DNA of 64,000 bases, from the NCBI GenBank assembly GCA_002173095.1, contig NHBK01000016.1, positions 1-64,000 of the forward strand. Reading direction: 5' to 3'. Under the pieces are notes generated by a model that saw nothing but the letters and a program-made list of their open reading frames with translations, searched no databases and had not been told where the DNA came from. The stretch is from Hyphomonadaceae bacterium TMED5. GTDB taxonomy: Bacteria > Pseudomonadota > Alphaproteobacteria > Caulobacterales > Hyphomonadaceae. This document shows positions 8,891 through 15,682 of the stretch, one piece after another (the first letter of the stretch is position 1; the number at the start of each line of letters is the position of its first letter). The position numbers and the translations under genes are program-made.

Positions 8891-9270
8891 AGGAAAGGCT
8901 CGGCATCGCTTCCGATCAGGATGGCGCGGCGCCCCCTGGATGATCCGCCCCCAAGCGTCGGTCGAATTTGAGTGTTAGTTCGGCGCATCGATTTTGGTCA
9001 GCTTCTTGTAGCGCGGCGGGACGCCGACGATCCACGGCGCGATGCCTTGAGGAGCGTCTAAGATGATGCTTTCGGGCGCCAGGCGGCCGGCCACACAGGG
9101 AAGAATATGCGGCGAGGTTTTATGAGTGCGTTTGGTGTGACGCCAAATGAATATCGCGCCGTAAATATCGAGCGGTCAGATTGATCATTTCTATTGAATT
9201 TTGAAAGTGATTATTTGGTCCTCTCAAAATGGTGCCCACATCGAGCTCGATACCTCAAAGCGGCGGTCTT
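8891..9270. other. Decayed intergenic stretch
   Basis: About 380 bp without an intact gene. Apart from the AraC tail fragment at about 9080–9184, I see no conserved frame, repeat or terminator. Confidence 0.5.
9080..9184 (+). pseudogene. AraC-family regulator C-terminal remnant
   Basis: One frame reads MRRGFMSAFGVTPNEYRA followed by VNIERSD and a stop. This is the last helix-turn-helix of an AraC/GlxA-type activator. There is no N-terminal part, so it is a leftover of a deleted gene. The upstream limit is approximate. Confidence 0.6.
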
Positions 9271-9512
9271 TCAATTGATCCCGTCGCATGCTGCGCTGAA
9301 ATAACTGGAGCATTCTTGCCGTGAGAAGAGGTCGACGATTTCGGCGACAGCGTTGTGCAGAGCCGCATTCGTGCGGGCGTCGATCCGTATGAAATAGGCC
9401 TTGAGCTTCACGAAGGTCATTTCGATAGGGGGCTGTAGGCGGGGAGGAAGAGCAGCCGGCCCCCGACAGCTTTCAGGCTTGCTGTGACCTCAAAGTTTCG
9501 ACCCGCGACAAT
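9271..9512 (-). mobile_element. IS630-family transposase remnant (3' part)
   Basis: Read on the minus strand, the frame gives GGRLLFLPAYSP, then, after a small frame-changing deletion where DLNP is expected, IEMTFVKLKAYFIRIDART and AEIVDLFSRQECSSYF with a stop. This is the conserved C-terminal catalytic region of IS630-type transposases. The N-terminal half and terminal repeats are not seen, so the copy is dead. It marks decayed mobile DNA just left of the mobilizable element. Confidence 0.7.
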
Positions 9513-9520
9513 GAACCACC

Positions 9521-9547
9521 TGCTTACGTGAGTTTCCCACGTAAGCA
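9521..9547. other. Inverted repeat upstream of mob genes (oriT candidate)
   Basis: TGCTTACGTG (9521–9530) and CACGTAAGCA (9538–9547) form a perfect 10-bp inverted repeat with a 7-bp spacer, about 50 bp before the mob operon. Inverted repeats next to nic sites are common at origins of transfer, but no known nic sequence was recognised. An operator is equally possible. Confidence 0.4.
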
Positions 9548-9596
9548 CCTGAGTCGAGAAATTGCGGCGCATTAAAGCATTGTTTTATATGGAAAA

Positions 9597-9803
9597 ATGG
9601 CGCGCCCGGAAGGGGAATGTGCAAACTCAGAAAACACTGAACTTTACCTCGATCAAGACTTCGTAGCGCTCTTCGAGGAGCTAAAAAACTGGGAGGAACA
9701 ACTTCGACACATCGATCAGAATTTACTGACTGATGATGAAAACTCTACCTCAGAGAAAAACGCGAATGCGACATCAAAACGTGGAGGACCTTCTCCATGC
9801 TAG
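9597..9803 (+). CDS. Small acidic hypothetical protein of mob operon
   Basis: A 68-residue ORF with an acidic helical middle (LYLDQDFVALFEELKNWEEQ) and a Ser/Asn-rich tail. Its stop overlaps the mobC start, and GGAGG for mobC lies inside its 3' end, which supports real translation and coupling. The first bases resemble a tRNA 3' end (see findings), so the true start may be further in. Function unknown. Confidence 0.5.
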   Translation: MARPEGECANSENTELYLDQDFVALFEELKNWEEQLRHIDQNLLTDDENSTSEKNANATSKRGGPSPC

Positions 9804-10234
9804 AACAACGCAAAGACGAGTGCGTGTCCGGTTTCACAGAAGCGCCACTTCCGCCAAAGACACGAAAGTCAAAACACCCTTCGCCCATTTCGTTGCGTCT
9901 CTCACCAGATGAACGCGCTTTGCTTGAGCGTGACGCAGGTAACAAAACGCTGAGTGCTCACATCCGAGAACAGCTTTTCGGCGAGAGCGTGACGTCATCA
10001 TTTCGTCGGCCCGCTCGTAAATCTAACAAGCCAAACGTTGATCATGTTGTCCTCGCAAAACTGCTCGGGCTGCTGGGCAAGTCGCGCCTGTCTCAAAATA
10101 TGAACCAGATCGCTAAAGCAGCGCACATGGGCGCATTGCCGGTATCTGATGAGTTAGAGGCTGAACTCGCGCTCGCATGTCAGGATATCAAAGACATGCG
10201 CGACACACTCATCTCTGCAATGGGGAGAGCTTGA
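9797..10234 (+). CDS. mobC: MobC-like relaxosome accessory protein
   Basis: A 145-residue protein. The N-terminal half holds a ribbon-helix-helix-like segment (ISLRLSPDERALLERDAG then NKTLSAHIREQLFG) and the C-terminal half the MobC motif LGKSRLSQNMNQIAKAAHMG. MobC binds oriT and helps the relaxase open the strands during mobilization. It abuts the relaxase gene directly and has a GGAGG ribosome site. Intact. Confidence 0.87.
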   Translation: MLEQRKDECVSGFTEAPLPPKTRKSKHPSPISLRLSPDERALLERDAGNKTLSAHIREQLFGESVTSSFRRPARKSNKPNVDHVVLAKLLGLLGKSRLSQNMNQIAKAAHMGALPVSDELEAELALACQDIKDMRDTLISAMGRA

Positions 10235-11491
10235 ATGATCCTTGTAGGCAATCAAAGAGGCGGCGCACGTGATCTCGCCAATCACCTGACTAAGGATGAG
10301 AATGATCACGTGATTATTCATGAGATTAAGGGCTTCGCCTCTGATGATCTTCATAGCGCCTTCAAAGAAGCGGAAGCTATGAGCAAAGGCACGAGGTGCC
10401 GCCAGTATCTGTTCTCTTTATCGTTCAATCCACCGGGCGAAGAGAATGTGAGCACAGAAGATTTTGAGAATGCGATAGACAAAGCAGAGAAGTCCCTCGG
10501 ACTGACTGACCAACCGCGCGCAATTGTATTTCACGAGAAAGAAGGTCGCCGCCACGCCCATGTAGTTTGGAACCGTATCGACCTAGGCGAGATGAAAGCC
10601 GTTCAGCTTTCCCATTCAAAACGTAAACTCAATGCTCTCTCAAAAGAGCTTTATCTAGAACATGGCTGGCGCATGCCTGCTGGCTATATCAATAGCGCTC
10701 TGCGCGATCCGCTAAACTTCACCTTAGAAGAATGGCAGCAGGCCAAACGTAATGGCCAGGACCCGCGCATCCTCAAACAAGCATTTCAAGATGCCTGGGC
10801 AACATCTGATACAGCCGCAGGCTTCAAGCATGCTCTAGCAGAACGAGGATATGTTCTCGCTACTGGGGACAGGCGCGGCGTGGTCGCCGTGGATCGCTTT
10901 GGCGAAGTGTACTCGATTCCGAGACAGTTGGGCTTGAAAACAAAACAGGTTCGAGAGCGGTTCGCCTCTATTCAAGACTTACCAAGTGTCGAGAACGCGA
11001 AGATGGAAGCGAGTAAGCTGGTACAGAACAAACTGACAGGCTTCGTGCTGGAACTTGAGGCGACAGCGCGTGCCGCAAAAGAACGGTATCAGGAAGAAAA
11101 GAAAGCTCTCGTTACGAAGCAACGCGCTGAACGCAGAGCGCTGCTGGAGCAGCACGCCATTCGGCAAGCTGATGAAACACTGATGCGCCAATCCCGTTTC
11201 AGGCACGGCCTGAAAGGTGTTTGGGACGTACTGACTGGGGAGCATTTCCGTATCGCGAGGCAAAACAAGCTTGAGTTTGAAAAGGCATTGCAGCGCGACC
11301 GTGACGAACTGGATTCCCAGATCGAGCGTCACAAGCAAGATCGCAGGTCGCTTCTACAAGACATCAAGCGAGACACCAACCTTCAGAAAGCTAAGACTGA
11401 TCGCCAAAATCTACTGGATGAAATTGCAGAGATTTCGAAACAACGCGAACACGGACGAAAGAAAGATCGAGGTCGCGGCCTCAGCCTTTAA
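10235..11491 (+). CDS. MobA-type relaxase / mobilization nuclease
   Basis: A 418-residue relaxase that nicks oriT and pilots the strand into the recipient. The N-terminal nuclease domain shows the three-His metal motif (FHEKEGRRHAHVVWNRID, His100, His107 and His109). The C-terminal half is a long charged coiled coil (about residues 245–405). It follows mobC with no gap, giving a compact mob operon. The candidate catalytic tyrosine was not assigned. The coupling protein it would use may be the VirD4 homologue at 27980. Confidence 0.85.
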   Translation: MILVGNQRGGARDLANHLTKDENDHVIIHEIKGFASDDLHSAFKEAEAMSKGTRCRQYLFSLSFNPPGEENVSTEDFENAIDKAEKSLGLTDQPRAIVFHEKEGRRHAHVVWNRIDLGEMKAVQLSHSKRKLNALSKELYLEHGWRMPAGYINSALRDPLNFTLEEWQQAKRNGQDPRILKQAFQDAWATSDTAAGFKHALAERGYVLATGDRRGVVAVDRFGEVYSIPRQLGLKTKQVRERFASIQDLPSVENAKMEASKLVQNKLTGFVLELEATARAAKERYQEEKKALVTKQRAERRALLEQHAIRQADETLMRQSRFRHGLKGVWDVLTGEHFRIARQNKLEFEKALQRDRDELDSQIERHKQDRRSLLQDIKRDTNLQKAKTDRQNLLDEIAEISKQREHGRKKDRGRGLSL

Positions 11492-11550
11492 AAATGTGAA
11501 TATTTTCTGCTTGTTGATCCAGAAGACCTACTAACTCTTTGTTCCTTCGT

Positions 11551-11647
11551 ATGATCTAAAGATCATATTTTTATTTTATGATCTACAAATCATAGTGAGT
11601 TTTTATGATCTACAAATCATATTGACATTTTATGATCTATGGATCAT
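11551..11647. promoter_or_regulatory. Four phased HipB operators
   Basis: Four ATGATC-type palindromes begin at 11551, 11578, 11605 and 11632, exactly 27 bp apart: ATGATCTAAAGATCAT, ATGATCTACAAATCAT (twice) and ATGATCTATGGATCAT. They precede hipB, whose product is the expected autorepressor. The last copy sits between the -35 and -10 elements. Confidence 0.8.
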
Positions 11648-11650
11648 AAT
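11622..11650 (+). promoter_or_regulatory. hipBA sigma-70-type promoter
   Basis: TTGACA at 11622–11627 and CATAAT at 11645–11650 are separated by 17 bp. The element lies 18 bp before the hipB ATG and encloses the fourth operator, so HipB binding should block RNA polymerase. Confidence 0.7.
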
Positions 11651-11668
11651 ATGATGAAAGGAGTCGAT

Positions 11669-11920
11669 ATGAGCTTGATAGCCCGATCACCAAAAAATTT
11701 AGGCCATGCGATACGTGAAGCGCGCAAAGCCGCAGGACTGTCACAAGGCGAACTGGCCGCACGAAGTGGGCTTTGGCAAGAAACGATTTCCAAAGTTGAG
11801 AATGGGCATGCCGGAACAAAGCTTGAGACCGTGTTCGAATTGCTCGCTGCGTTGGATTTGGAACTTGTCGCGCGCGCGCGTAGTAAAGGATCAGCGAGCG
11901 ATTTTGAGGACTTGTTCTGA
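11669..11920 (+). CDS. hipB: HipB-like antitoxin, XRE-family repressor
   Basis: An 83-residue protein with one XRE helix-turn-helix (AIREARKAAGLSQGELAARS then GLWQETISKVENG, about residues 13–45). The start at 11669 is chosen because AAAGGAG stands 5 bp upstream; an earlier in-frame ATG lies inside the promoter and operator DNA. The stop overlaps hipA by 1 bp. In HipBA modules HipB neutralises HipA and represses the operon. Confidence 0.88.
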   Translation: MSLIARSPKNLGHAIREARKAAGLSQGELAARSGLWQETISKVENGHAGTKLETVFELLAALDLELVARARSKGSASDFEDLF

Positions 11921-13221
11921 TGGCTCGACGTCGTGCGCATACGCCGCTCAATGTTTTCATGAACAATCGGCTGGTTGGCCAATTGGCCAGGCAGAAGGGC
12001 GGTGCCATCAGTTTTCAGTATGATGACACATGGCTGGACTGGGACGCACGCCTGCCAGTGTCTTTGTCTTTGCCATTGAGGGCAGACAAATTCACCGGCG
12101 CGGCGGTGGTGGCCGTGTTTGAGAACCTTCTCCCTGACAATGATGCGATACTAAAGCGCGTGGCCGAACGTTCCGGCGCGACGGGTACGGATGCATACAG
12201 CATGCTCTCGGCCATTGGCCGGGATTGTGTCGGGGCATTGCAGTTTTTGCCAGAGGATGAGGAACCCGCACCATCGACTCAAATCGAAGGCAATGTGCTG
12301 ACAGAGAGGCAGATCGATACCCTGCTAAAGAACCTTGATGTCAGTCCGCTCGGCATTCGCAGCGAACATGACTTTCGGATTTCAATTGCGGGCGCTCAGG
12401 AAAAGACGGCGCTCTTATACCATGAAGGACAATGGTTTGAGCCAATCGGCACAACGCCAACGACGCATATATTGAAGCCCCAGATCGGCAAATTGTCGAA
12501 TGGCATGGATATGTCACATAGCGTGGAGAACGAGTATTTCTGCATGACGCTTATGCGGAATTTTGGGCTCAATGTTGCCAATGTTGAGATAGAGCGTTTC
12601 GGCAAGCAGAATGTCTTAATCGTCGAGCGCTTTGATCGTCTTTGGACGAAAGATGGACGCCTCCTGAGACTGCCGCAGGAAGATTGCTGTCAGGCCTTAT
12701 CTGTCCCGCCAACACGAAAGTATGAGAATTCTGGCGGCCCTGGCATTCCCGCAATTCTCGAACTGTTGCGCGGTAGTGATGAACCGAGTAAAGACCAGCG
12801 CGACTTCTTCAAAGCCAATTTACTGTTCTGGCTGATTGGCGCGACGGATGGCCATGCCAAGAATTTCAGTATTCAACATTCGCCAGGCGGTCGTTTCCGC
12901 ATGGCTCCGCTCTACGATATTCTGACAGCGGAGGCGGACTACGCTGCCAATCGCATACGCCGGAAGGATTATAAGCTGGCGATGCGCTGGGGCGACTCCG
13001 GCAACTACAAGATTGTCGATATTTTCAAACGGCACATGCTTGAGACCGGTGTGGCGGGCGGCTTGTCGCGCACATTGGTCGAAGAGGTTTTGAGTGAAAT
13101 TGTGAGCGAAGCGAGCGGCGCGCTTGAGAAAACGATAGCGGCTTTGCCGAAGGGGTTTCCTCAAGTGCTTGTTGATGTCGTTGCAGTGGCGATCAAAGAT
13201 CGCTTGCAACGCCTGACCTGA
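11920..13221 (+). CDS. hipA: HipA-family serine/threonine kinase toxin
   Basis: A 433-residue HipA homologue. Recognisable parts are the N-terminal subdomain (residues about 8–110), the GAQEKTALLY loop, the ATP-lysine region THILKP, and the catalytic loop ATDGHAKNFSI with the metal-binding APLYDI. HipA kinases phosphorylate translation factors such as glutamyl-tRNA synthetase and induce dormancy. The gene is translationally coupled to hipB and ends at a strong terminator. On this element it may act in maintenance or phage defence; that is inference. Confidence 0.9.
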   Translation: MARRRAHTPLNVFMNNRLVGQLARQKGGAISFQYDDTWLDWDARLPVSLSLPLRADKFTGAAVVAVFENLLPDNDAILKRVAERSGATGTDAYSMLSAIGRDCVGALQFLPEDEEPAPSTQIEGNVLTERQIDTLLKNLDVSPLGIRSEHDFRISIAGAQEKTALLYHEGQWFEPIGTTPTTHILKPQIGKLSNGMDMSHSVENEYFCMTLMRNFGLNVANVEIERFGKQNVLIVERFDRLWTKDGRLLRLPQEDCCQALSVPPTRKYENSGGPGIPAILELLRGSDEPSKDQRDFFKANLLFWLIGATDGHAKNFSIQHSPGGRFRMAPLYDILTAEADYAANRIRRKDYKLAMRWGDSGNYKIVDIFKRHMLETGVAGGLSRTLVEEVLSEIVSEASGALEKTIAALPKGFPQVLVDVVAVAIKDRLQRLT

Positions 13222-13235
13222 TCGAAAGAAGTAGT

Positions 13236-13262
13236 GCCGAGGGCCGAGCCCTCGGCGAATTT
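13236..13262. terminator. Rho-independent terminator between hipA and ardA
   Basis: GCCGAGGGC-CGA-GCCCTCGGC (13236–13256) is a 9-bp perfect stem followed by GAATTTTTT on the plus strand. It ends hipBA and, read the other way, may serve ardA. Confidence 0.8.
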
Positions 13263-13263
13263 T

Positions 13264-13779
13264 TTATCGGTTCCAGAACACATGGACTTCTTGATATCCC
13301 AGATCGATGGCCAGAACGTCATTGATCTCTAAGTCTCGTCCCATACGTTCCCAATCAATGTAATATTGCAGGTGGTTAGGGACTTCACTTGTCTCTTCAG
13401 TGATTTCCTGTGCGAAGTCGGCGAGGCTTTCATATTGCCCTGCGTAATCGTCCTCTAAAGCGCGTTTGGCTGTTTCGAAGTCGCCAAAGTGGTTCGCAAC
13501 TTCTGCGCCTAATCGGCCATACTCTTCGATGAATTCCGCCTTTTCCACCACGCTTTGAATACCTTCGTATTCAGAAATGCTTAACCCTTCGAAGCCTTCA
13601 TAATCATGGATTGCCCATTCTTCCGCACCTAGCATCGGTGAGGTTTTCAAAACTTCGTTGATCTGACCCCAGATGGCATCTTCGTCGAGTGTGGCATCGA
13701 TCCAAGCTCCGTGTAGGTAGCCGTTATTATAGGCTGCGAGACAGGCTACATATATTCTAATTTCTCCGTTCTTTGTCAT
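13264..13779 (-). CDS. ardA: ArdA-like antirestriction protein
   Basis: A 171-residue acidic protein matching ArdA, a DNA mimic that inhibits type I restriction enzymes during conjugative entry. Seen features are IRIYVACLAAYNNGYLHGAW near the N-terminus, many Asp/Glu residues, and a C-terminal NDVLAIDLGYQEVHVFW. The start at 13779 follows GGAGG; a longer frame upstream has no ribosome site. It is separated from the type I system on the same element by the DUF2779/HerA group. This order suggests help for entry into hosts with restriction. Confidence 0.85.
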   Translation of the reverse strand: MTKNGEIRIYVACLAAYNNGYLHGAWIDATLDEDAIWGQINEVLKTSPMLGAEEWAIHDYEGFEGLSISEYEGIQSVVEKAEFIEEYGRLGAEVANHFGDFETAKRALEDDYAGQYESLADFAQEITEETSEVPNHLQYYIDWERMGRDLEINDVLAIDLGYQEVHVFWNR

Positions 13780-13800
13780 TTGAAGACCTCCGTCAGGTAA

Positions 13801-14045
13801 AGGTTGCTCATGCAACCTTGGCCTTCGCCGAGAACGGGGTGTGCAAACGGAGATGAGAATCGACGGCGGGCGCAAGGGCTTGCCCTGAGCCTCGGGAGAC
13901 CGTCTATTTTAAGCGAAGTGCGCTGAGGGGCTGGCCCCTAAGCCTTACGCAAGGGATCGAAGCCGGATGGCCGAGACAACTGGCAGGCAGGCTCGGTTCA
14001 CGAGAGCCCGGCCTGAAAGGATGGGGCAATGTATCGTTGCTAAAA
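13801..14045. other. Hairpin-rich leader region of ardA
   Basis: About 245 bp without a gene. AGGTTGC-TCAT-GCAACCT (13801–13818) stands just upstream of the ardA ribosome site. Further out are AGGGGC-TG-GCCCCT and GGCTC/GAGCC stems. Single-stranded promoters in hairpins are known upstream of ardA-type early genes on conjugative plasmids, and this stretch could act so, though that is speculative. Confidence 0.4.
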
Positions 14046-14048
14046 AGA

Positions 14049-15467
14049 CTAAAGTGCTCTCAGAAAAAGATAAATTTCGACCATCGCAAAGGTATCAAGT
14101 TTACAATAGCTAAGGAGAGAACTTGCCCTTTGGTCAGCCTCTGGTCCCTTCGCGTTAATCATCTGTTCCCACGCATCCATTGCGGATGCGCCGTCTTGTA
14201 CCTCCAAACCCTTATAGCTAAGTTCGGGGCATAGGATTGGCAGAACCTTTTTAATCGAGGTTGAGCCATCAAATCGCGCGTCGACATAAGCGGACTTGAA
14301 AACATCCTCAAGGTCTACGGTACGCTCATTCATATCTTGCAAGAAGTCGCTAAACTCAGGAAACAACAAAGCCATCTCCCTATTCCGTGTTTTCTCGAAG
14401 GACGCGTGCCAGGAAACGATACTGCCGGTGGGGCCGATATCTCCCTTCAGCACTTCCAAAAGCCTAATCGGCAACCGTGCTTCTCGCTCTAGAAATTCTC
14501 GGTGCTCCAAGTGACCGTTTTCGTGCAGGACGTGAAGAGAGTATTGCACTGGAAAATGCTTATGCGGACTTGCTCTGTCCACTATCGGAACTGCGGAAGC
14601 GAAAGTCTCATAGTCAAAAAAATATAACGGAAACTGCCAGCCGTCTAAGAACTCCCGAACAGCCCGACGATCAATTATAGGGGCACCTGCACGAGCTGCT
14701 TGCAGAACAGCCAGTTGGTTCGAACTCAGAGGGTAGTCTTTTGGGATATCTAAAAGGTCAAAAATTCCGTTGGTGACCAGCTCGTTTCGCTTCGTCTGAC
14801 TAAGGCGCGGCAGACTATAGATCGAGGGCTTAGGAATATCAGGATTGAACACCTCAAATGTGTCGCAATGGTGAGCACGAGAACTGCGCAGGCACGAACA
14901 CTGTGAACGATCAATTGCACCCTCAGAAAGGAACTCTAGCGCACGATCAATCTGAGACGACAGGTCTGCCTCGATCGCTCTAACATCCGCCGAAACGTCG
15001 GCGAAAGTAAGCAACCCAGACGGCTCTATTTCGCCGCAACGAACGTATTCACCGTTGAGGTGAACGATGTAGACTGCATCGATATGCCGCCCAGAACGCT
15101 CAGCGCATATCTTCTGAAATGCCGCGTCTTTGATGTGGTTGTGAGCAGGATCGGTTTTAACGCTAGTAGATGATTTGATCTCATAAAGAACGCAGCGTTC
15201 ATCGTCCAAATGCTCCAGAGCGTCTGCCCGAGCAAACAAACCAGATTCGGTCTCAAATACCTCCTGAAAACTGATGCGGCGATCAGGCGACGCATCAAAA
15301 TATGCCCGCACGTAGCGCTCGACCTCATAGCCCTCGCGCGTGATTTTCTGCAAGAAAGTGGAAAATTCACCAGCCGGATAACTCTCAGGCTCATTCTTCA
15401 GCAACCAAAGTGACTTGGGACAATTCAGATATTGAATGAAGTCAGTTTTTGTAAGCTGCATTCCCAC
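14049..15467 (-). CDS. DUF2779 protein: Cas4-like nuclease plus DEDD-like exonuclease domain
   Basis: A 472-residue two-domain protein. The N-terminal half resembles Cas4/RecB PD-(D/E)XK nucleases: Asp82, then Glu96-Ile-Lys98 in YEIKSS. Cys16 in CPKSLW and Cys190, Cys192 and Cys201 would hold an iron-sulfur cluster. The C-terminal half looks like a DEDD-fold exonuclease, with FFDYETFA (Asp285, Glu287), a WHASFEK motif, and a final SYCKLDTFAMVEIY. It is the last gene of the long defence run, 2 bp after the KTSC gene. The family's role is unknown; processing of DNA or RNA is inferred. Confidence 0.75.
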   Translation of the reverse strand: MGMQLTKTDFIQYLNCPKSLWLLKNEPESYPAGEFSTFLQKITREGYEVERYVRAYFDASPDRRISFQEVFETESGLFARADALEHLDDERCVLYEIKSSTSVKTDPAHNHIKDAAFQKICAERSGRHIDAVYIVHLNGEYVRCGEIEPSGLLTFADVSADVRAIEADLSSQIDRALEFLSEGAIDRSQCSCLRSSRAHHCDTFEVFNPDIPKPSIYSLPRLSQTKRNELVTNGIFDLLDIPKDYPLSSNQLAVLQAARAGAPIIDRRAVREFLDGWQFPLYFFDYETFASAVPIVDRASPHKHFPVQYSLHVLHENGHLEHREFLEREARLPIRLLEVLKGDIGPTGSIVSWHASFEKTRNREMALLFPEFSDFLQDMNERTVDLEDVFKSAYVDARFDGSTSIKKVLPILCPELSYKGLEVQDGASAMDAWEQMINAKGPEADQRASSLLSYCKLDTFAMVEIYLFLRAL

Positions 15468-15469
15468 TA

Positions 15470-15682
15470 CTATCCTACTCTTGAGTAGCCGAAACCGTTC
15501 TTAATATAAGCGTTCAGAAAACGCCCTTTCGACCCGGCCTGCATTAGCTGGTCGTACAAATGCTCAGGGACACCATAATACTGATAGATCATTCCACTGA
15601 AGAATTCGACTTCTAAAGTCTGAGTATTCACATCATATCCTATAGATGCGATATTTGACGAAGCTACGGAATATCTTTCCAC
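15470..15682 (-). CDS. KTSC domain protein
   Basis: A 70-residue protein consisting of little more than a KTSC domain. It shows SSNIASIGYD, LEVEFFSGMIYQYYGVPEHL, and a conserved SKGRFLNAYI tail. The domain is named after the lysyl-tRNA synthetase C-terminus and is often predicted to bind nucleic acid; its function is unproven. It directly abuts HerA and is 2 bp before the DUF2779 gene, so a role in the same system is likely. Confidence 0.8.
   Translation of the reverse strand: MERYSVASSNIASIGYDVNTQTLEVEFFSGMIYQYYGVPEHLYDQLMQAGSKGRFLNAYIKNGFGYSRVG

Noticed and set aside
14049-15467. A true Cas4 of a CRISPR system
   Set aside because: The second nuclease-like domain and the lack of cas1, cas2 or repeats favour the DUF2779 family.
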